DNA of 61,778 bases from Oscillospiraceae bacterium (GCA_015063485.1 SVUA01000008.1:1-61778), one strand, 5' to 3'; shown: positions 1 through 8,849, numbered from the stretch's first letter. Numbers and translations: made by a program. Notes: generated from the letters alone by a model not told the origin.

Positions 1-90
1 GGGCGAACGCACGCTTTGAAGAATTTTAAGACACATTCAAGTTGTCGTTCACGGGTTCAAACTTTGTGATATAATGTATACAGTAACAGA

Positions 91-121
91 AGCATCAAGC
101 GACGGCTTGGTGCTTTTTCTT
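91..121 (+). terminator. Intrinsic terminator-like hairpin ahead of phage relic
   Basis: The 10-bp stem AGCATCAAGC / GCTTGGTGCT (one G-U pair) with loop GACG is followed by a T-rich tail. It lies about 90 nt upstream of the phage relic gene. A possible -10 box (TATAAT, 70-75) lies just before it, so it could end a short transcript or attenuate reading into the relic. Confidence 0.6.
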
Positions 122-211
122 TTACCCTAATTTTGCCCGGAACGGCGTAAAACTATCAAGGCGTGCGGAGCGAACCGTGTTAAAAAAGCGTAGCCGAAAA
201 GGAGGACACAT

Positions 212-466
212 ATGGAAAGAGCGGTAATTAAATCTATACTTGCAAATGCGGAGCTTAGTGACGACGCAAAGCTCGAGCAGATCATGAATCTGAACGGCGC
301 GGACATCACGCGTGAGAAAGACGCGGCGAAGCGGATACAGGCAGATTTAGACACGGCAAATTCCAAGCTTGAGGGCTTCTCGGACTATGAGAGAACACAC
401 AGATCCGTCTTCCTGCTTCCATTTTGTTGTATATTGACAAGGAAAAGGTTTTATGGTAAAATTTAA
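212..466 (+). pseudogene. Phage minor structural protein GP20-type, N-terminal fragment
   Basis: The first ~58 residues resemble the start of phage GP20/scaffold-type proteins: a helical, charged stretch with EQIMNLNGADITREK followed by a heptad-like region ending in GFSDYE. Such proteins are normally much longer (about 150-200 residues). Here the frame runs into an unrelated tail (RTHRSVFLLPF...) and stops at codon 85. The start ATG at 212 has a good ribosome site (AAGGAGGACAC). No other phage genes follow; the next gene is a chromosomal transporter. I read it as a truncated prophage relic. The family call is from memory of the family pattern, not a search, and the break near base 386 is approximate. 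Confidence 0.6.
434..462 (+). promoter_or_regulatory. Sigma-A promoter of the MFS gene
   Basis: TTGACA (434-439) and TAAAAT (457-462) are separated by 17 nt. The box overlaps the end of the phage relic frame, so the transporter promoter lies at or just inside the relic junction. A leader of about 95 nt follows. Confidence 0.75.
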
Positions 467-561
467 GCGAGAGCGAAACATCTCTAAAATCGGGGAAGCA
501 AGGTTTTTCTACCGATATTATTATATTATATATTATTAAAGTTATTAAAGGAGCAAAATTT

Positions 562-1794
562 ATGAATTTACCCCCTGAACAAATATCTTCTTTGACGAAA
601 AAGCGTTGGATGATACTTATTTTCAGTTGCCTTATAAATCTGTGTATAGGTTCTATGTACGCATGGAGCAGTCTTTCCGCGCCTATGGCAAAGGAGCTTG
701 ACGCGAATCTTTCGTCCGTATTCTCCACGGCAAATGCCATAAGCTTTGTAGCTATGATAATCGGAGGCTTCCTCAACGATAAATACGGACCTCGTTGGAT
801 AGTATTCACGGGCGGAGTGATGTTCGGCGTGGGTATGTTTACAAGCGGTCTTGCTCAAAGTGTTACGCATCTGATACTAAGCTACGGAATTTGTCTTGGA
901 CTTGGAATGAGCTTTGTGTACGGTTGTACTATAAGTAATACTATCAAATTTTTTCCCGATAAGCGCGGCATGGTGGGTGGCATGACCACCGCATCGTACG
1001 GAATAAGCTCGGTAATATTTGCTCCTTTAGCCGATTGGATATGCAGTATGACTAACGCAAGAATGACGTTTATGATCCTCGGCGCGATATTCTTCGTCGT
1101 TATCTGCGCGGGAGCGTTCGTTATGAAAAGATGTCCCGCGGGATTTATCCCCGAAGGCTTTGTTCCTCCCGAGCTCTCCGCGTCGAAAAAGGTTGCGGAC
1201 AAGTCTCCGCTTCAAATGCTCAAAGCTCCTGTCTTCTACGTTATGATAATAATGCTCACCTGCGGAGGAACGTTCGGACTTATGATAATTTCGGGAGCGA
1301 AAGCTCTTGCGCTTGATATGACCTTGGCAACTCCCGCGGTCGCAACGTTGTTCGTCTCGGTACTTTGTCTTTTTAACACGGCGGGACGTCTTGTTTCAGG
1401 AGCGCTTAGTGATAAGCTTGGGCGAATAAACACGCTTACCGTTGCTATGGTCATGGCTTTGATAGGACTGCTCGTTTTGTGCGTTTCCGAGGCAACTGCT
1501 TCTCTCCTTCTTTTTGCTGTCGGCGTTATTCTTATCGGAATATGCTTTGGTACTTTTATGGGCGTATTTCCGGGTTTTTGTACCGACCGATTCGGAACGA
1601 AGTATAATACCATAAATTACGGTATTATGTGGATAGGCTTCTCGGCGGCGGGCATTATAGGACCTTCTATTCTGACGGCTGTTCATAATGCGACAGGTAA
1701 GTATCAAGGCGCATTCATGATAGCTTTCGCCATGGCTGTGCTTGGACTTGCATTGAGTGTTATATACCGTTTTATTGCAAAAAAGATTCAATAA
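562..1794 (+). CDS. MFS transporter, OFA (oxalate/formate antiporter-like) family
   Basis: 410 residues with about 12 hydrophobic membrane segments, matching the usual length of MFS carriers. The N-terminal pattern KKRWMILIFSCLINLCIGSMYAWS is the signature region of the OFA subfamily, and the first cytoplasmic loop (GGFLNDKYGPRW) fits the MFS motif A region. OFA members exchange small carboxylates such as oxalate/formate, but the substrate cannot be read from sequence. It acts in the cytoplasmic membrane. It has its own promoter, the Shine-Dalgarno sequence AAAGGAG before ATG 562, and a strong terminator immediately after, so it is a single-gene unit. The family call is firm; the substrate is unknown. 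Confidence 0.85.
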   Translation: MNLPPEQISSLTKKRWMILIFSCLINLCIGSMYAWSSLSAPMAKELDANLSSVFSTANAISFVAMIIGGFLNDKYGPRWIVFTGGVMFGVGMFTSGLAQSVTHLILSYGICLGLGMSFVYGCTISNTIKFFPDKRGMVGGMTTASYGISSVIFAPLADWICSMTNARMTFMILGAIFFVVICAGAFVMKRCPAGFIPEGFVPPELSASKKVADKSPLQMLKAPVFYVMIIMLTCGGTFGLMIISGAKALALDMTLATPAVATLFVSVLCLFNTAGRLVSGALSDKLGRINTLTVAMVMALIGLLVLCVSEATASLLLFAVGVILIGICFGTFMGVFPGFCTDRFGTKYNTINYGIMWIGFSAAGIIGPSILTAVHNATGKYQGAFMIAFAMAVLGLALSVIYRFIAKKIQ

Positions 1795-1800
1795 AATTTT

Positions 1801-1845
1801 GACCTTGGATATCACGTTGACAAGTGATATCTGAGGTCTTTTTTT
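1801..1845 (+). terminator. Terminator of the MFS gene
   Basis: A 15-nt arm (GACCTTGGATATCAC, 1801-1815) pairs with GTGATATCTGAGGTC (1824-1838) with one mismatch, followed by seven T. A second smaller hairpin, GTGTGC/GCACAC with a T-tract (1872-1893), may back it up. Confidence 0.85.
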
Positions 1846-1911
1846 ATGCATAACATACAGAACAGTTTTTCGTGTGCTAAAGCACACTTTTTTGCTTTTG
1901 GATATTTAAAC

Positions 1912-2105
1912 AAATTGCGGTTTGTCGGGGACGCGTTCGACCCTTTCTTGAAAGAAAGGGTCGAGCCCCAAAGAACTTCCTAAAAGAAGTTTTAAAATAG
2001 CCATAACGGCTAAGCAAAACCTTATTTTTGAAAATTTTTGAGGGGTCAAGGGGAACTTTTTCTAAAAAGTTCCCCTTGCGCGTTCCCGATAAATTAAAAT
2101 TTGAA
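1912..2105 (+). repeat. Dispersed TIR element, copy 1 (194 bp, type A interior)
   Basis: The left end AAATTGCGGTTTGTCGG and the right end CCCGATAAATTAAAATTTGAA are imperfect inverted repeats. The interior holds strong hairpins (CGACCCTTTCTTGAAAGAAAGGGTCG and GGGGAACTTTTT/AAAAAGTTCCCC) and no gene. It is nearly identical (about 4 differences) to the 194-bp copy at 23219-23412. It sits between the MFS terminator and the mraZ promoter. Confidence 0.85.
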
Positions 2106-2270
2106 GCTGTGATATAGTTATACGAATAATTGCATTTACAGAAAATAAAAGAAATGTAAATAAATGTAAATCAGGCAAGCAAAATGTCAAAAAATGGTGA
2201 AAAATGGGGGATAAAAAAGATTTTTGACAAATTTTTTGAATAAATTTTGAGGTAATTTTAGGAAATTTCA

Positions 2271-2308
2271 AAAAAACTATTGCATATAAATATGAAATAA
2301 GCTATAAT
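2271..2308 (+). promoter_or_regulatory. Promoter of the dcw operon (mraZ)
   Basis: AAAAAACTATTGCAT (2271-2285) contains the -35 box TTGCAT (2280-2285). The -10 box TATAAT (2303-2308) follows after 17 nt. The same upstream string occurs at the ftsZ1, ftsZ2 and mreB promoters. The AT-rich stretch from 2106 to 2270 shows no gene or other signal that I can support. Confidence 0.85.
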
Positions 2309-2320
2309 AATATCACCCGA

Positions 2321-2356
2321 GTGGGGAAAAGTGTGGCAAAGTGGAGCGAAATGGTT
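2321..2356 (+). promoter_or_regulatory. MraZ-type operator, four 10-nt spaced boxes
   Basis: Direct repeats GTGGGG, GTGTGG, GTGGAG and ATGGTT begin at 2321, 2331, 2341 and 2351, exactly one helical turn apart, with A-rich linkers. They start about 12 nt downstream of the -10 box. MraZ proteins bind short GTG/TGG direct repeats spaced about 10 bp in their own promoter region, so autoregulation by the downstream mraZ is the natural reading. Confidence 0.8.
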
Positions 2357-2427
2357 TAAAAACTGACGCAAAACACGTAAAACGCGAAACACTCACTCAA
2401 AAAAGCACTGAAAGGAGGCAGACAAAG

Positions 2428-2850
2428 ATGCTGTCGGGCGAATTCAAACACAATATAGACACGAAAAACAGACTTTTTATACCCGCAAAGCACCGAGAGG
2501 AGCTTGGAGAGACCTTTATGGTAGCGAAAAGCGTTAGAGAGAACTGCCTTAAAGTGTATTCCCTTGAGGAATGGGAGCGATATATCGAACCCATAGTTAA
2601 AATGGAAAGAAAGAATTCGGAGGCTATTTTGAGAGCGCTTCACAGAAACGCGTCTCAAGTATCACCCGATGCGCAGGGAAGAATAATTCTTCCTCCCGCT
2701 CTTGTCTCCTACGCAGAGATAGAAAAGGGAGCAGTTGTTGTAGGCTGCGGAAAATATGCGGAGATATGGTCAGAGGAAGCGTATGAAGCTATGGTCGGCG
2801 ACGAGGATATGGCTGATATGAAGGATCTCCTTGAATCCTACGGACTCTGA
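2428..2850 (+). CDS. mraZ: Transcriptional regulator MraZ
   Basis: 140 residues, the normal MraZ length. Two AbrB-like SpoVT domains are visible: residues ~5-50 (GEFKHNIDTKNRLFIPAKHRE) and ~75-125 (DAQGRIILPPAL). MraZ forms a ring-shaped oligomer that binds direct repeats in its own promoter region and controls the division cluster. ATG 2428 was chosen over an in-frame upstream ATG (2341) because AAAGGAGG sits at the right distance before 2428, and because the longer version would run through the operator repeats. It is the first gene of the operon, with rsmH beginning 2 nt after its stop. Confidence 0.95.
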   Translation: MLSGEFKHNIDTKNRLFIPAKHREELGETFMVAKSVRENCLKVYSLEEWERYIEPIVKMERKNSEAILRALHRNASQVSPDAQGRIILPPALVSYAEIEKGAVVVGCGKYAEIWSEEAYEAMVGDEDMADMKDLLESYGL

Positions 2851-2852
2851 TA

Positions 2853-3794
2853 ATGGGAGAAGCGGTATTTTCGCACCGTTCGGTACTTCTCGACGAGTGC
2901 ATTAATGGATTGGCTATAAAGCCTGACGGAATATATATAGACGGAACTGCCGGAGGCGGCGGACATTCCTTTGAGATAGCAAAGCATCTTGATAGCGGTC
3001 GCTTGATAGCGATAGATCAGGACGAGGCGGCTATCGCCGCGGCAAGCGCGCGTTTAGCACCATTGGGAGAGCGCGCGGTAGTGGTCAGGAGCAACTTTTC
3101 GGAAATAAGCAGTGTTTGCGATTCCTTGGGGATCGAAGAGATAGACGGACTTCTTCTCGACCTCGGAGTTTCATCGTATCAGCTTGATACAGCGGAACGC
3201 GGATTCTCTTATATGTCGGACGCTCCGCTTGATATGAGAATGGATAAAAGACGTTCGCTCAGTGCTTACGACGTGGTAAACACTTACGACGAAGCGACGC
3301 TGAAAAAGATACTTTTTGAATACGGTGAGGAAAGATTTTCGGCATCTATCGCGTCTGCAATCGTGAGAGAACGTGAAAAGAAGCCGATAGAAACGACTCT
3401 TGAGCTTTCCGAACTGATAAAAAGGTCGATGCCCTCTTTCGCAAGAGACGGCGGACATCACCCCGCAAAGCGAAGCTTTCAGGCGATAAGGATAGAGGTA
3501 AACGGAGAGCTTGACGTGATAGAACCCGCGATAAGAGCGGCAATCAGCCGTTTGAGACGCGGCGGTCGAGTGGCGATAATAACCTTCCACTCGCTTGAGG
3601 ATAGGATAGTAAAGCAGACCTTCGCTTCTATGACGCAAGGATGCACGTGTCCTAAAGATTTTCCGATATGCGTATGCGGAAACAAGCCGATAGTAAAGCT
3701 TGTAAACAAAAAACCGATACTTCCGTCCAAACAGGAATTGGAAGAAAATCCGAGATCAAGGAGCGCAAAGCTGCGAGTCGCAGAAAAGCTCTGA
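2853..3794 (+). CDS. rsmH: 16S rRNA (cytosine1402-N4)-methyltransferase RsmH
   Basis: 313 residues, standard for RsmH (MraW). The SAM-binding loop GTAGGGGHS (~30-38), the DLGVSS motif and the C-terminal TFHSLEDR motif are all present. The enzyme methylates C1402 in the ribosomal decoding centre using S-adenosylmethionine. It follows mraZ with a 2-nt gap, indicating translational coupling, and precedes the ftsL-like gene, which is the conserved dcw order. Confidence 0.96.
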   Translation: MGEAVFSHRSVLLDECINGLAIKPDGIYIDGTAGGGGHSFEIAKHLDSGRLIAIDQDEAAIAAASARLAPLGERAVVVRSNFSEISSVCDSLGIEEIDGLLLDLGVSSYQLDTAERGFSYMSDAPLDMRMDKRRSLSAYDVVNTYDEATLKKILFEYGEERFSASIASAIVREREKKPIETTLELSELIKRSMPSFARDGGHHPAKRSFQAIRIEVNGELDVIEPAIRAAISRLRRGGRVAIITFHSLEDRIVKQTFASMTQGCTCPKDFPICVCGNKPIVKLVNKKPILPSKQELEENPRSRSAKLRVAEKL

Positions 3795-3864
3795 TATAAA
3801 TAAGATAAAAATACGATAATGCGTGGTAAAAAAACCACTGAAAAATTTGGAGGTACTGATAAAA

Positions 3865-4716
3865 ATGGCTGTTGAATACACGAACGATTCCTATAACCGT
3901 TGCATTGAAGAGCTTCGCGCAAGATACAAGGGCAGAGGAATTGCCGTTAACGTAAAGAATGAAATAGCTACTCAGGCAAGAAGAGAAGAAGCGTCTCGCG
4001 CACAGCTTGCCGAAAACTACGTTGCATACGATTCGCGTAGCATGATAGGCGATCAGTACCGAAGCGGAGAATACAACGGAAGCAAATATATGACGTCGGA
4101 CGATTTCGTCAGATACTTCAAGAGCAGAAGAGCATTCTACGTGCCTTCCGCGCTTAAAGAACGAGAGGTACAGACAGAGGTGGTCAAGAACACCGCTGTG
4201 CCTCAACGAAAAACCACGGCGGCGAGCCGTGGGATAGTGCCAACTGATTCGGATTCAAAGGAGGGTCACTTATCAAACGCGCTGGCGCTCATAAAGGAGT
4301 TTGCTGAAAAATGGTTTCCTGTTGAGAGCAAGGAAGGGCGCACTAACGGCGCAAGATTCCGCGTTCCCGTGTCCGTACTTAGCGGTATGGCGGTATTCGC
4401 TATATCCCTTGGACTTATCGTAAGCGGTTCTGTTATGGTAGGAAGTGCTTCGGGAGAACTTGGAAGAAAGAAGAGCGAGATGGCTCAGCTTGAAGCAGAG
4501 CAGGCGGAGCTTCAGGGAAAGCTTGATCTTAAGTATAACGTAAACGATATCGAGGAAGAAGCAAAGAGCCTCGGTATGATCAAGCGTCAGTATGCGGATC
4601 AGGAATACCTCACCGTAAATAACGGCGAGGAGATAACGATATACGACGAGGACGGAGATGAAAACGTAGGACTGGCGGCATTGCTAGCGGCGTTTGGAAT
4701 CGAAATAAACGATTGA
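3865..4716 (+). CDS. ftsL: FtsL/DivIC-like septum protein with long cytoplasmic N-terminus
   Basis: 283 residues. One membrane segment lies at about residues 166-190 (VPVSVLSGMAVFAISLGLIVSG). It is followed by a short coiled coil (KKSEMAQLEAEQAELQGKL) and a tail IEEEAKSLGMIKRQYADQEY, which is the FtsL/DivIC arrangement. Its position between rsmH and the class B PBP is exactly that of ftsL. FtsL works with DivIC and DivIB to activate the septal FtsW-PBP2 synthase. Typical FtsL proteins have only 10-50 residues before the membrane; here about 165 polar residues precede it, with no domain I recognise. ATG 3865 is preceded by GGAGG; an in-frame upstream start at 3823 lacks a good ribosome site. 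Confidence 0.8.
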   Translation: MAVEYTNDSYNRCIEELRARYKGRGIAVNVKNEIATQARREEASRAQLAENYVAYDSRSMIGDQYRSGEYNGSKYMTSDDFVRYFKSRRAFYVPSALKEREVQTEVVKNTAVPQRKTTAASRGIVPTDSDSKEGHLSNALALIKEFAEKWFPVESKEGRTNGARFRVPVSVLSGMAVFAISLGLIVSGSVMVGSASGELGRKKSEMAQLEAEQAELQGKLDLKYNVNDIEEEAKSLGMIKRQYADQEYLTVNNGEEITIYDEDGDENVGLAALLAAFGIEIND

Positions 4717-4814
4717 GTCCTTTGAATAAAAGCGCTATCGTTATCATAATATAATAAAGAAAATAAGAAATAACGAAAGGCGACGGACGGTCCCTTGTCG
4801 GAAGGAGAAAACAG

Positions 4815-7298
4815 ATGCCCGACGGAACGATCAGCACGAGCGCCGTCAAACGCTCGACCATACTCGGTATTGTAATCTCCGCTATATTTGCGGTGCTTCT
4901 GTTCAGAATACTGATCATTCAGACTGTCAACTTCGATAAATATCAATCAAAGGTCATAAATCAGATGACCACAGAGTCGCCCGTACCCGCTAACCGAGGA
5001 AAGATATACGACAGAAACGGAAATATTCTTGCGACCAATATAACGACGTACAGAATATTTATTTCTCCGTCCTCGATAGCTAACGCTCAAAAGGAAGCCA
5101 CCGAGGAAGAGAAACACGTGGTGTATGCGGAGCTTATATCGAACGGTCTTGCGGAATTGCTTTCCGTAAATTACGACGACGTTTATAAGCAGGCTACGCA
5201 ATATACACAGTATCTTGACAGGACCATCAAGCGAAAGGTAGACGAAGTTACCGCTGATAAGGTGAGCGAGTTTATCACGAAAAATAAGCTTGAGGATATG
5301 GTATATATGGAGGCGCAAAGCACTCGGCATTATCCGGGAGACACGCTTGGCGCTCATATAATCGGTTTTACGAGCAGCGATGGCGCGGGGCTTTACGGAC
5401 TTGAGCTTCAATATAATAAGTACTTAAAGGGTGTAGACGGATATTACATCAAGGCAAGAGACTCGTACGGAAACGAGATGCCTTATGAATACGCAAGTTA
5501 CATCGAAGCTATTAACGGATACAATTTAAATACAACGATAGACACCACAGTTCAGCATTTCCTTGAGGAACAGCTCGAAAAGACGGTCGCGGATCACGAG
5601 GCACAAAACAGAGCTTGCGGAATAGTCATGGACGTGAAAACGGGAGCTATACTTGCTATGGCGACCTCCTCTCCTTTTGATCTTAACGACCCGTGGGCGC
5701 TTGACGACGTATCAAAGGAAATGCTTGCGAACTCGGGATATTCGGAGGATTCGGACGAATATCAGAATATGTCGCGAGACCTTTTGACGTCTATGTGGTC
5801 AAACAAGGCGGTGACCGAGAGCTATATTCCGGGTTCTACCTTCAAGATAATCACGTCATCAATGGCACTTGAGGAAAGAGTAGTAAAGCTTACGGATATG
5901 CTTCATTGCAGCGGTTCTTCGATAGTTGCCGACAAAACGATACATTGCCATAAAAGAACGGGACACGGAGTTCTTTCCTTTCCAGAGGGACTTCAACAGT
6001 CCTGTAACGTATGGTTTATGGAGCTTGGCAAACGAGTCGGAATAGAAAATTATTCAAATTACGTAAAAGCATTCGGATATAAAGAGAAGACGGGTATAGA
6101 CCTTCCCGGTGAAGGCAACAGTATCTTTACTTCTCAAATGAGCAATCTTGACCTTGCGATATACGCATTCGGTCAGAACTTTAACGTTACTCCCATTCAG
6201 CAGATATGCGCGGTTTCTGCAGTTGCGAACGGCGGAAAACTCGTAGAACCGTACCTTGTCGAGCAGATAACCGACGATGCGGGAAATATAATCTATCAGC
6301 ACGAGACCGTCGTTAAGCGACAGGTGGTAAGCGAGGATATCTGCAAGGTCGTTTCTCAAATGCTTGAGGACGGCGTTTCGGGAAACGGAGGCGCGAAAAA
6401 CGCATACGTTGCGGGATATCGCGTCGCGGCTAAAACGGGTACTTCCGAGAAAAAGGAACGCGAATGTTCCAGATGTGACAGCACGGCACGTTTTAAACAC
6501 TATCAATGTAAGAGCTGTTTGCAGACCTTTACAAACGAACAATTAAAAAAGGACGGAAACGGAAATTCAATTAAAGAATGTCCTTTTTGTGATCATAAAT
6601 CTCTCGATGAGATATTTGAATGTAGCATTTGCGGCTTGAGTGGACTGCGCGATAATTTTCCCGAAAGCCAAGATTTCGTTTGCTCCACCGTTGCGTACGC
6701 TCCTGCGGATGACCCCGAAATAGCGATAATCATTATGGTAGATGAGCCGACGAAGGGTGTGCTTTACGGAAGCACCGTCGCGGCACCTTATATAGCTGAC
6801 GCGCTCAAAAATATTCTTCCTCATATGGGCGTTGAAGCAAAGTACACTCAGGATGAGCTTGACAACATGGCGATAAGCGTCGGAAGCTATCGCGGTTGGA
6901 GCGTTTCTGCTGCTAAAAAGAGCATTGAATCACGCGGACTTGAATGTATAGTCGTCGGAAACGCTACCGATAAAAGTATAGTAAAATCACAAACTCCCGC
7001 CGCGGGAACTCTTATGGAAAAAGCTTCGGGAAGAGTGGTGATATGCGTCGGAGACGCTTCGCCCGATACGGTGACCGTTCCCGATCTTACGGGATTGCCC
7101 GCTGTCGCGGTAAACGCGCGTCTCGCGGGACTTGGACTTAACATTAAAATTGAAGGAACTCCCGCGTATCTTTCGGGTACGTCGGCAGTCGCTTATTCAC
7201 AATCCGTGCCTAAAGGAACGACAGTGCCTAAGGGAACTGTTATTGTTGTCAATTTTAGAAGCATGGACGGCGACGAAGATCCTGAATACGACAGATAA
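4815..7298 (+). CDS. Class B penicillin-binding protein (PBP2B/SpoVD type) with PASTA domains and a Cys-rich insertion
   Basis: 827 residues. An N-terminal membrane anchor (~18-40) is followed by the PBP dimerisation region (PANRGKIYDRNG), a transpeptidase domain and two C-terminal PASTA domains (~690-820). Catalytic motifs are S341-T-F-K344, S396-C-N398 and K540-T-G-T543. It cross-links septal or spore-cortex peptidoglycan outside the membrane, working with FtsW. Between KTGT and the conserved YAPADDPE strand there are about 80 residues instead of the usual ~20: an insertion (~549-620) with four CxxC pairs, C551/554, C565/568, C589/592 and C603/606, that looks like tandem zinc ribbons. The insertion DNA is more AT-rich than its surroundings. 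Only one class B PBP gene is present, so the sequence does not decide between vegetative PBP2B and SpoVD. Confidence 0.92.
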   Translation: MPDGTISTSAVKRSTILGIVISAIFAVLLFRILIIQTVNFDKYQSKVINQMTTESPVPANRGKIYDRNGNILATNITTYRIFISPSSIANAQKEATEEEKHVVYAELISNGLAELLSVNYDDVYKQATQYTQYLDRTIKRKVDEVTADKVSEFITKNKLEDMVYMEAQSTRHYPGDTLGAHIIGFTSSDGAGLYGLELQYNKYLKGVDGYYIKARDSYGNEMPYEYASYIEAINGYNLNTTIDTTVQHFLEEQLEKTVADHEAQNRACGIVMDVKTGAILAMATSSPFDLNDPWALDDVSKEMLANSGYSEDSDEYQNMSRDLLTSMWSNKAVTESYIPGSTFKIITSSMALEERVVKLTDMLHCSGSSIVADKTIHCHKRTGHGVLSFPEGLQQSCNVWFMELGKRVGIENYSNYVKAFGYKEKTGIDLPGEGNSIFTSQMSNLDLAIYAFGQNFNVTPIQQICAVSAVANGGKLVEPYLVEQITDDAGNIIYQHETVVKRQVVSEDICKVVSQMLEDGVSGNGGAKNAYVAGYRVAAKTGTSEKKERECSRCDSTARFKHYQCKSCLQTFTNEQLKKDGNGNSIKECPFCDHKSLDEIFECSICGLSGLRDNFPESQDFVCSTVAYAPADDPEIAIIIMVDEPTKGVLYGSTVAAPYIADALKNILPHMGVEAKYTQDELDNMAISVGSYRGWSVSAAKKSIESRGLECIVVGNATDKSIVKSQTPAAGTLMEKASGRVVICVGDASPDTVTVPDLTGLPAVAVNARLAGLGLNIKIEGTPAYLSGTSAVAYSQSVPKGTTVPKGTVIVVNFRSMDGDEDPEYDR

Positions 7299-7358
7299 TT
7301 AAAATTTGGCGCGGAAGCCTTAACGGAAGTTTAAAGAATTATTCTTTCGGAGGCTGTA

Positions 7359-8849
7359 ATGAAGCTATCTGCGCTATTCGGCAAAGCCGAGCTTGAACTT
7401 TCTTCGGAATACGAAGACATTGAAATTAAAAATATCGTTACGGATATTGAAAAAGTCACAAACGGAAGCCTTTACGTATGTATAAAAGGATTGCGGTTCG
7501 ACGGACATGAGAATATCGGTAACGCGATACGCCGCGGAGCTGTTGTTATAGTTTGCGAGCAAGTGCGTGATGTGTTTGTGGGTGGTGCCGCAATTGTTAA
7601 AATTGAGAACACAAGATCTGTTTTAGCTCGTTTGTATAACGCATGGTACGGCGATCCCGCAGGTAAATTGCGGATAGTTGGTGTCACGGGCACTAACGGA
7701 AAAACGTCTGTGTGCCGAATACTCGCCTCTGTTTTTGAGGAGGTTGGGTATCGGTGCGCAAGTATCGGGACACTTGGGTGTAGGTCGGTAGGCGGAAGAG
7801 CGCTTGAGAACGTAGGAGTTGATCCGCTTTCAAACATGACCACACCCGACCCCGAGGTCCTTTACAGGCTTCTTTACGAGATAGAAAAGGACGGAGCTGA
7901 ATTCGTTTTTATGGAGGTCAGTTCCCATGCACTCGCTCTTTGCAAGTGCGACGCCATTAAATTTGAAGCCGCTATATTTACGAATCTTACAAGAGATCAT
8001 CTTGATTTTCATCTTAGCATGGACGAATACTTCAAGGCTAAGAAAAAACTTTTCTCAATGTGTAAAACGGCGATAATAAACGCCGACGACCAATGGGGAC
8101 AACAACTTTTGAATGACATATCCGTTCGCGCTTTGACTACGTCTTGCGAAGAAAACGGAGATTACATAGCTAAAGAAATAAGCTTCGGAGAGAACGGAAA
8201 TTGCTCCTATAAGCTTTGCTTTAATAACGGCAGCGTACCCGTAGAGCTTAATATGGGAGGCAGCTTTGCCGTAAATAACACTCTGCAAGCCGCCGCGTTT
8301 GCCCTTGATTGCGGTATATCGGCGGATACGGTATCTCTCGCGCTCTCAAAAATAGAGGGAGTAAGCGGAAGAATGGAGTGGGTCAACGTAGAATACGATA
8401 CGGGATTTTCAGTCGTTATCGACTACGCGCACACTCCCGATGCTCTTGAAAATCTGCTTATAAGCGTTCGTTCCGAAAAAAAGGACGGAAACGTAGTTTT
8501 GCTTTTCGGCTGCGGAGGAGACAGAGATAGGGGCAAGAGAAAGCTAATGGGCATAGTTGCCTCTCGGCTTTCGGATCGCGTGATAATTACTTCGGATAAC
8601 AGCCGAAGCGAAGATAGGGAAGCGATAATTTCGGATATTCTCAAGGGAGTAGACAAGGAAAAAACTTTCGTTGTAATACCCGACAGAAAAGAGGCTATCG
8701 AATACGCTGTAAAAAACGCTAGGCGGGGAGACGTTATAATACTCGCCGGTAAGGGTCACGAAAAATATGAAATAGATCAAACGGGCAGACACCCGTTTGA
8801 CGAGCGAGAGATCGTTCGGAATGCGATATATCGGTATTTTCCGAGATAA
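7359..8849 (+). CDS. murE: UDP-N-acetylmuramoyl-tripeptide synthetase MurE
   Basis: 496 residues, normal for MurE. It shows the ATP-binding loop GVTGTNGKTS (~110-119), the FTNLTRDHLDFH carbamoyl-Lys region, and DYAHTPDALEN in the C-terminal domain. It adds the third amino acid to UDP-MurNAc-L-Ala-D-Glu. The substrate loop reads DNSR where diaminopimelate enzymes usually have DNPR. The arginine that contacts the DAP carboxylate is kept, so meso-DAP is the likelier substrate, but this is inference. It lies between the PBP and murF genes in the operon. Confidence 0.93.
   Translation: MKLSALFGKAELELSSEYEDIEIKNIVTDIEKVTNGSLYVCIKGLRFDGHENIGNAIRRGAVVIVCEQVRDVFVGGAAIVKIENTRSVLARLYNAWYGDPAGKLRIVGVTGTNGKTSVCRILASVFEEVGYRCASIGTLGCRSVGGRALENVGVDPLSNMTTPDPEVLYRLLYEIEKDGAEFVFMEVSSHALALCKCDAIKFEAAIFTNLTRDHLDFHLSMDEYFKAKKKLFSMCKTAIINADDQWGQQLLNDISVRALTTSCEENGDYIAKEISFGENGNCSYKLCFNNGSVPVELNMGGSFAVNNTLQAAAFALDCGISADTVSLALSKIEGVSGRMEWVNVEYDTGFSVVIDYAHTPDALENLLISVRSEKKDGNVVLLFGCGGDRDRGKRKLMGIVASRLSDRVIITSDNSRSEDREAIISDILKGVDKEKTFVVIPDRKEAIEYAVKNARRGDVIILAGKGHEKYEIDQTGRHPFDEREIVRNAIYRYFPR

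Noticed and set aside
2341-2427. Longer mraZ start at 2341
   Set aside because: It would overlap the operator repeats, lacks a ribosome site, and adds 29 residues not present in MraZ proteins.
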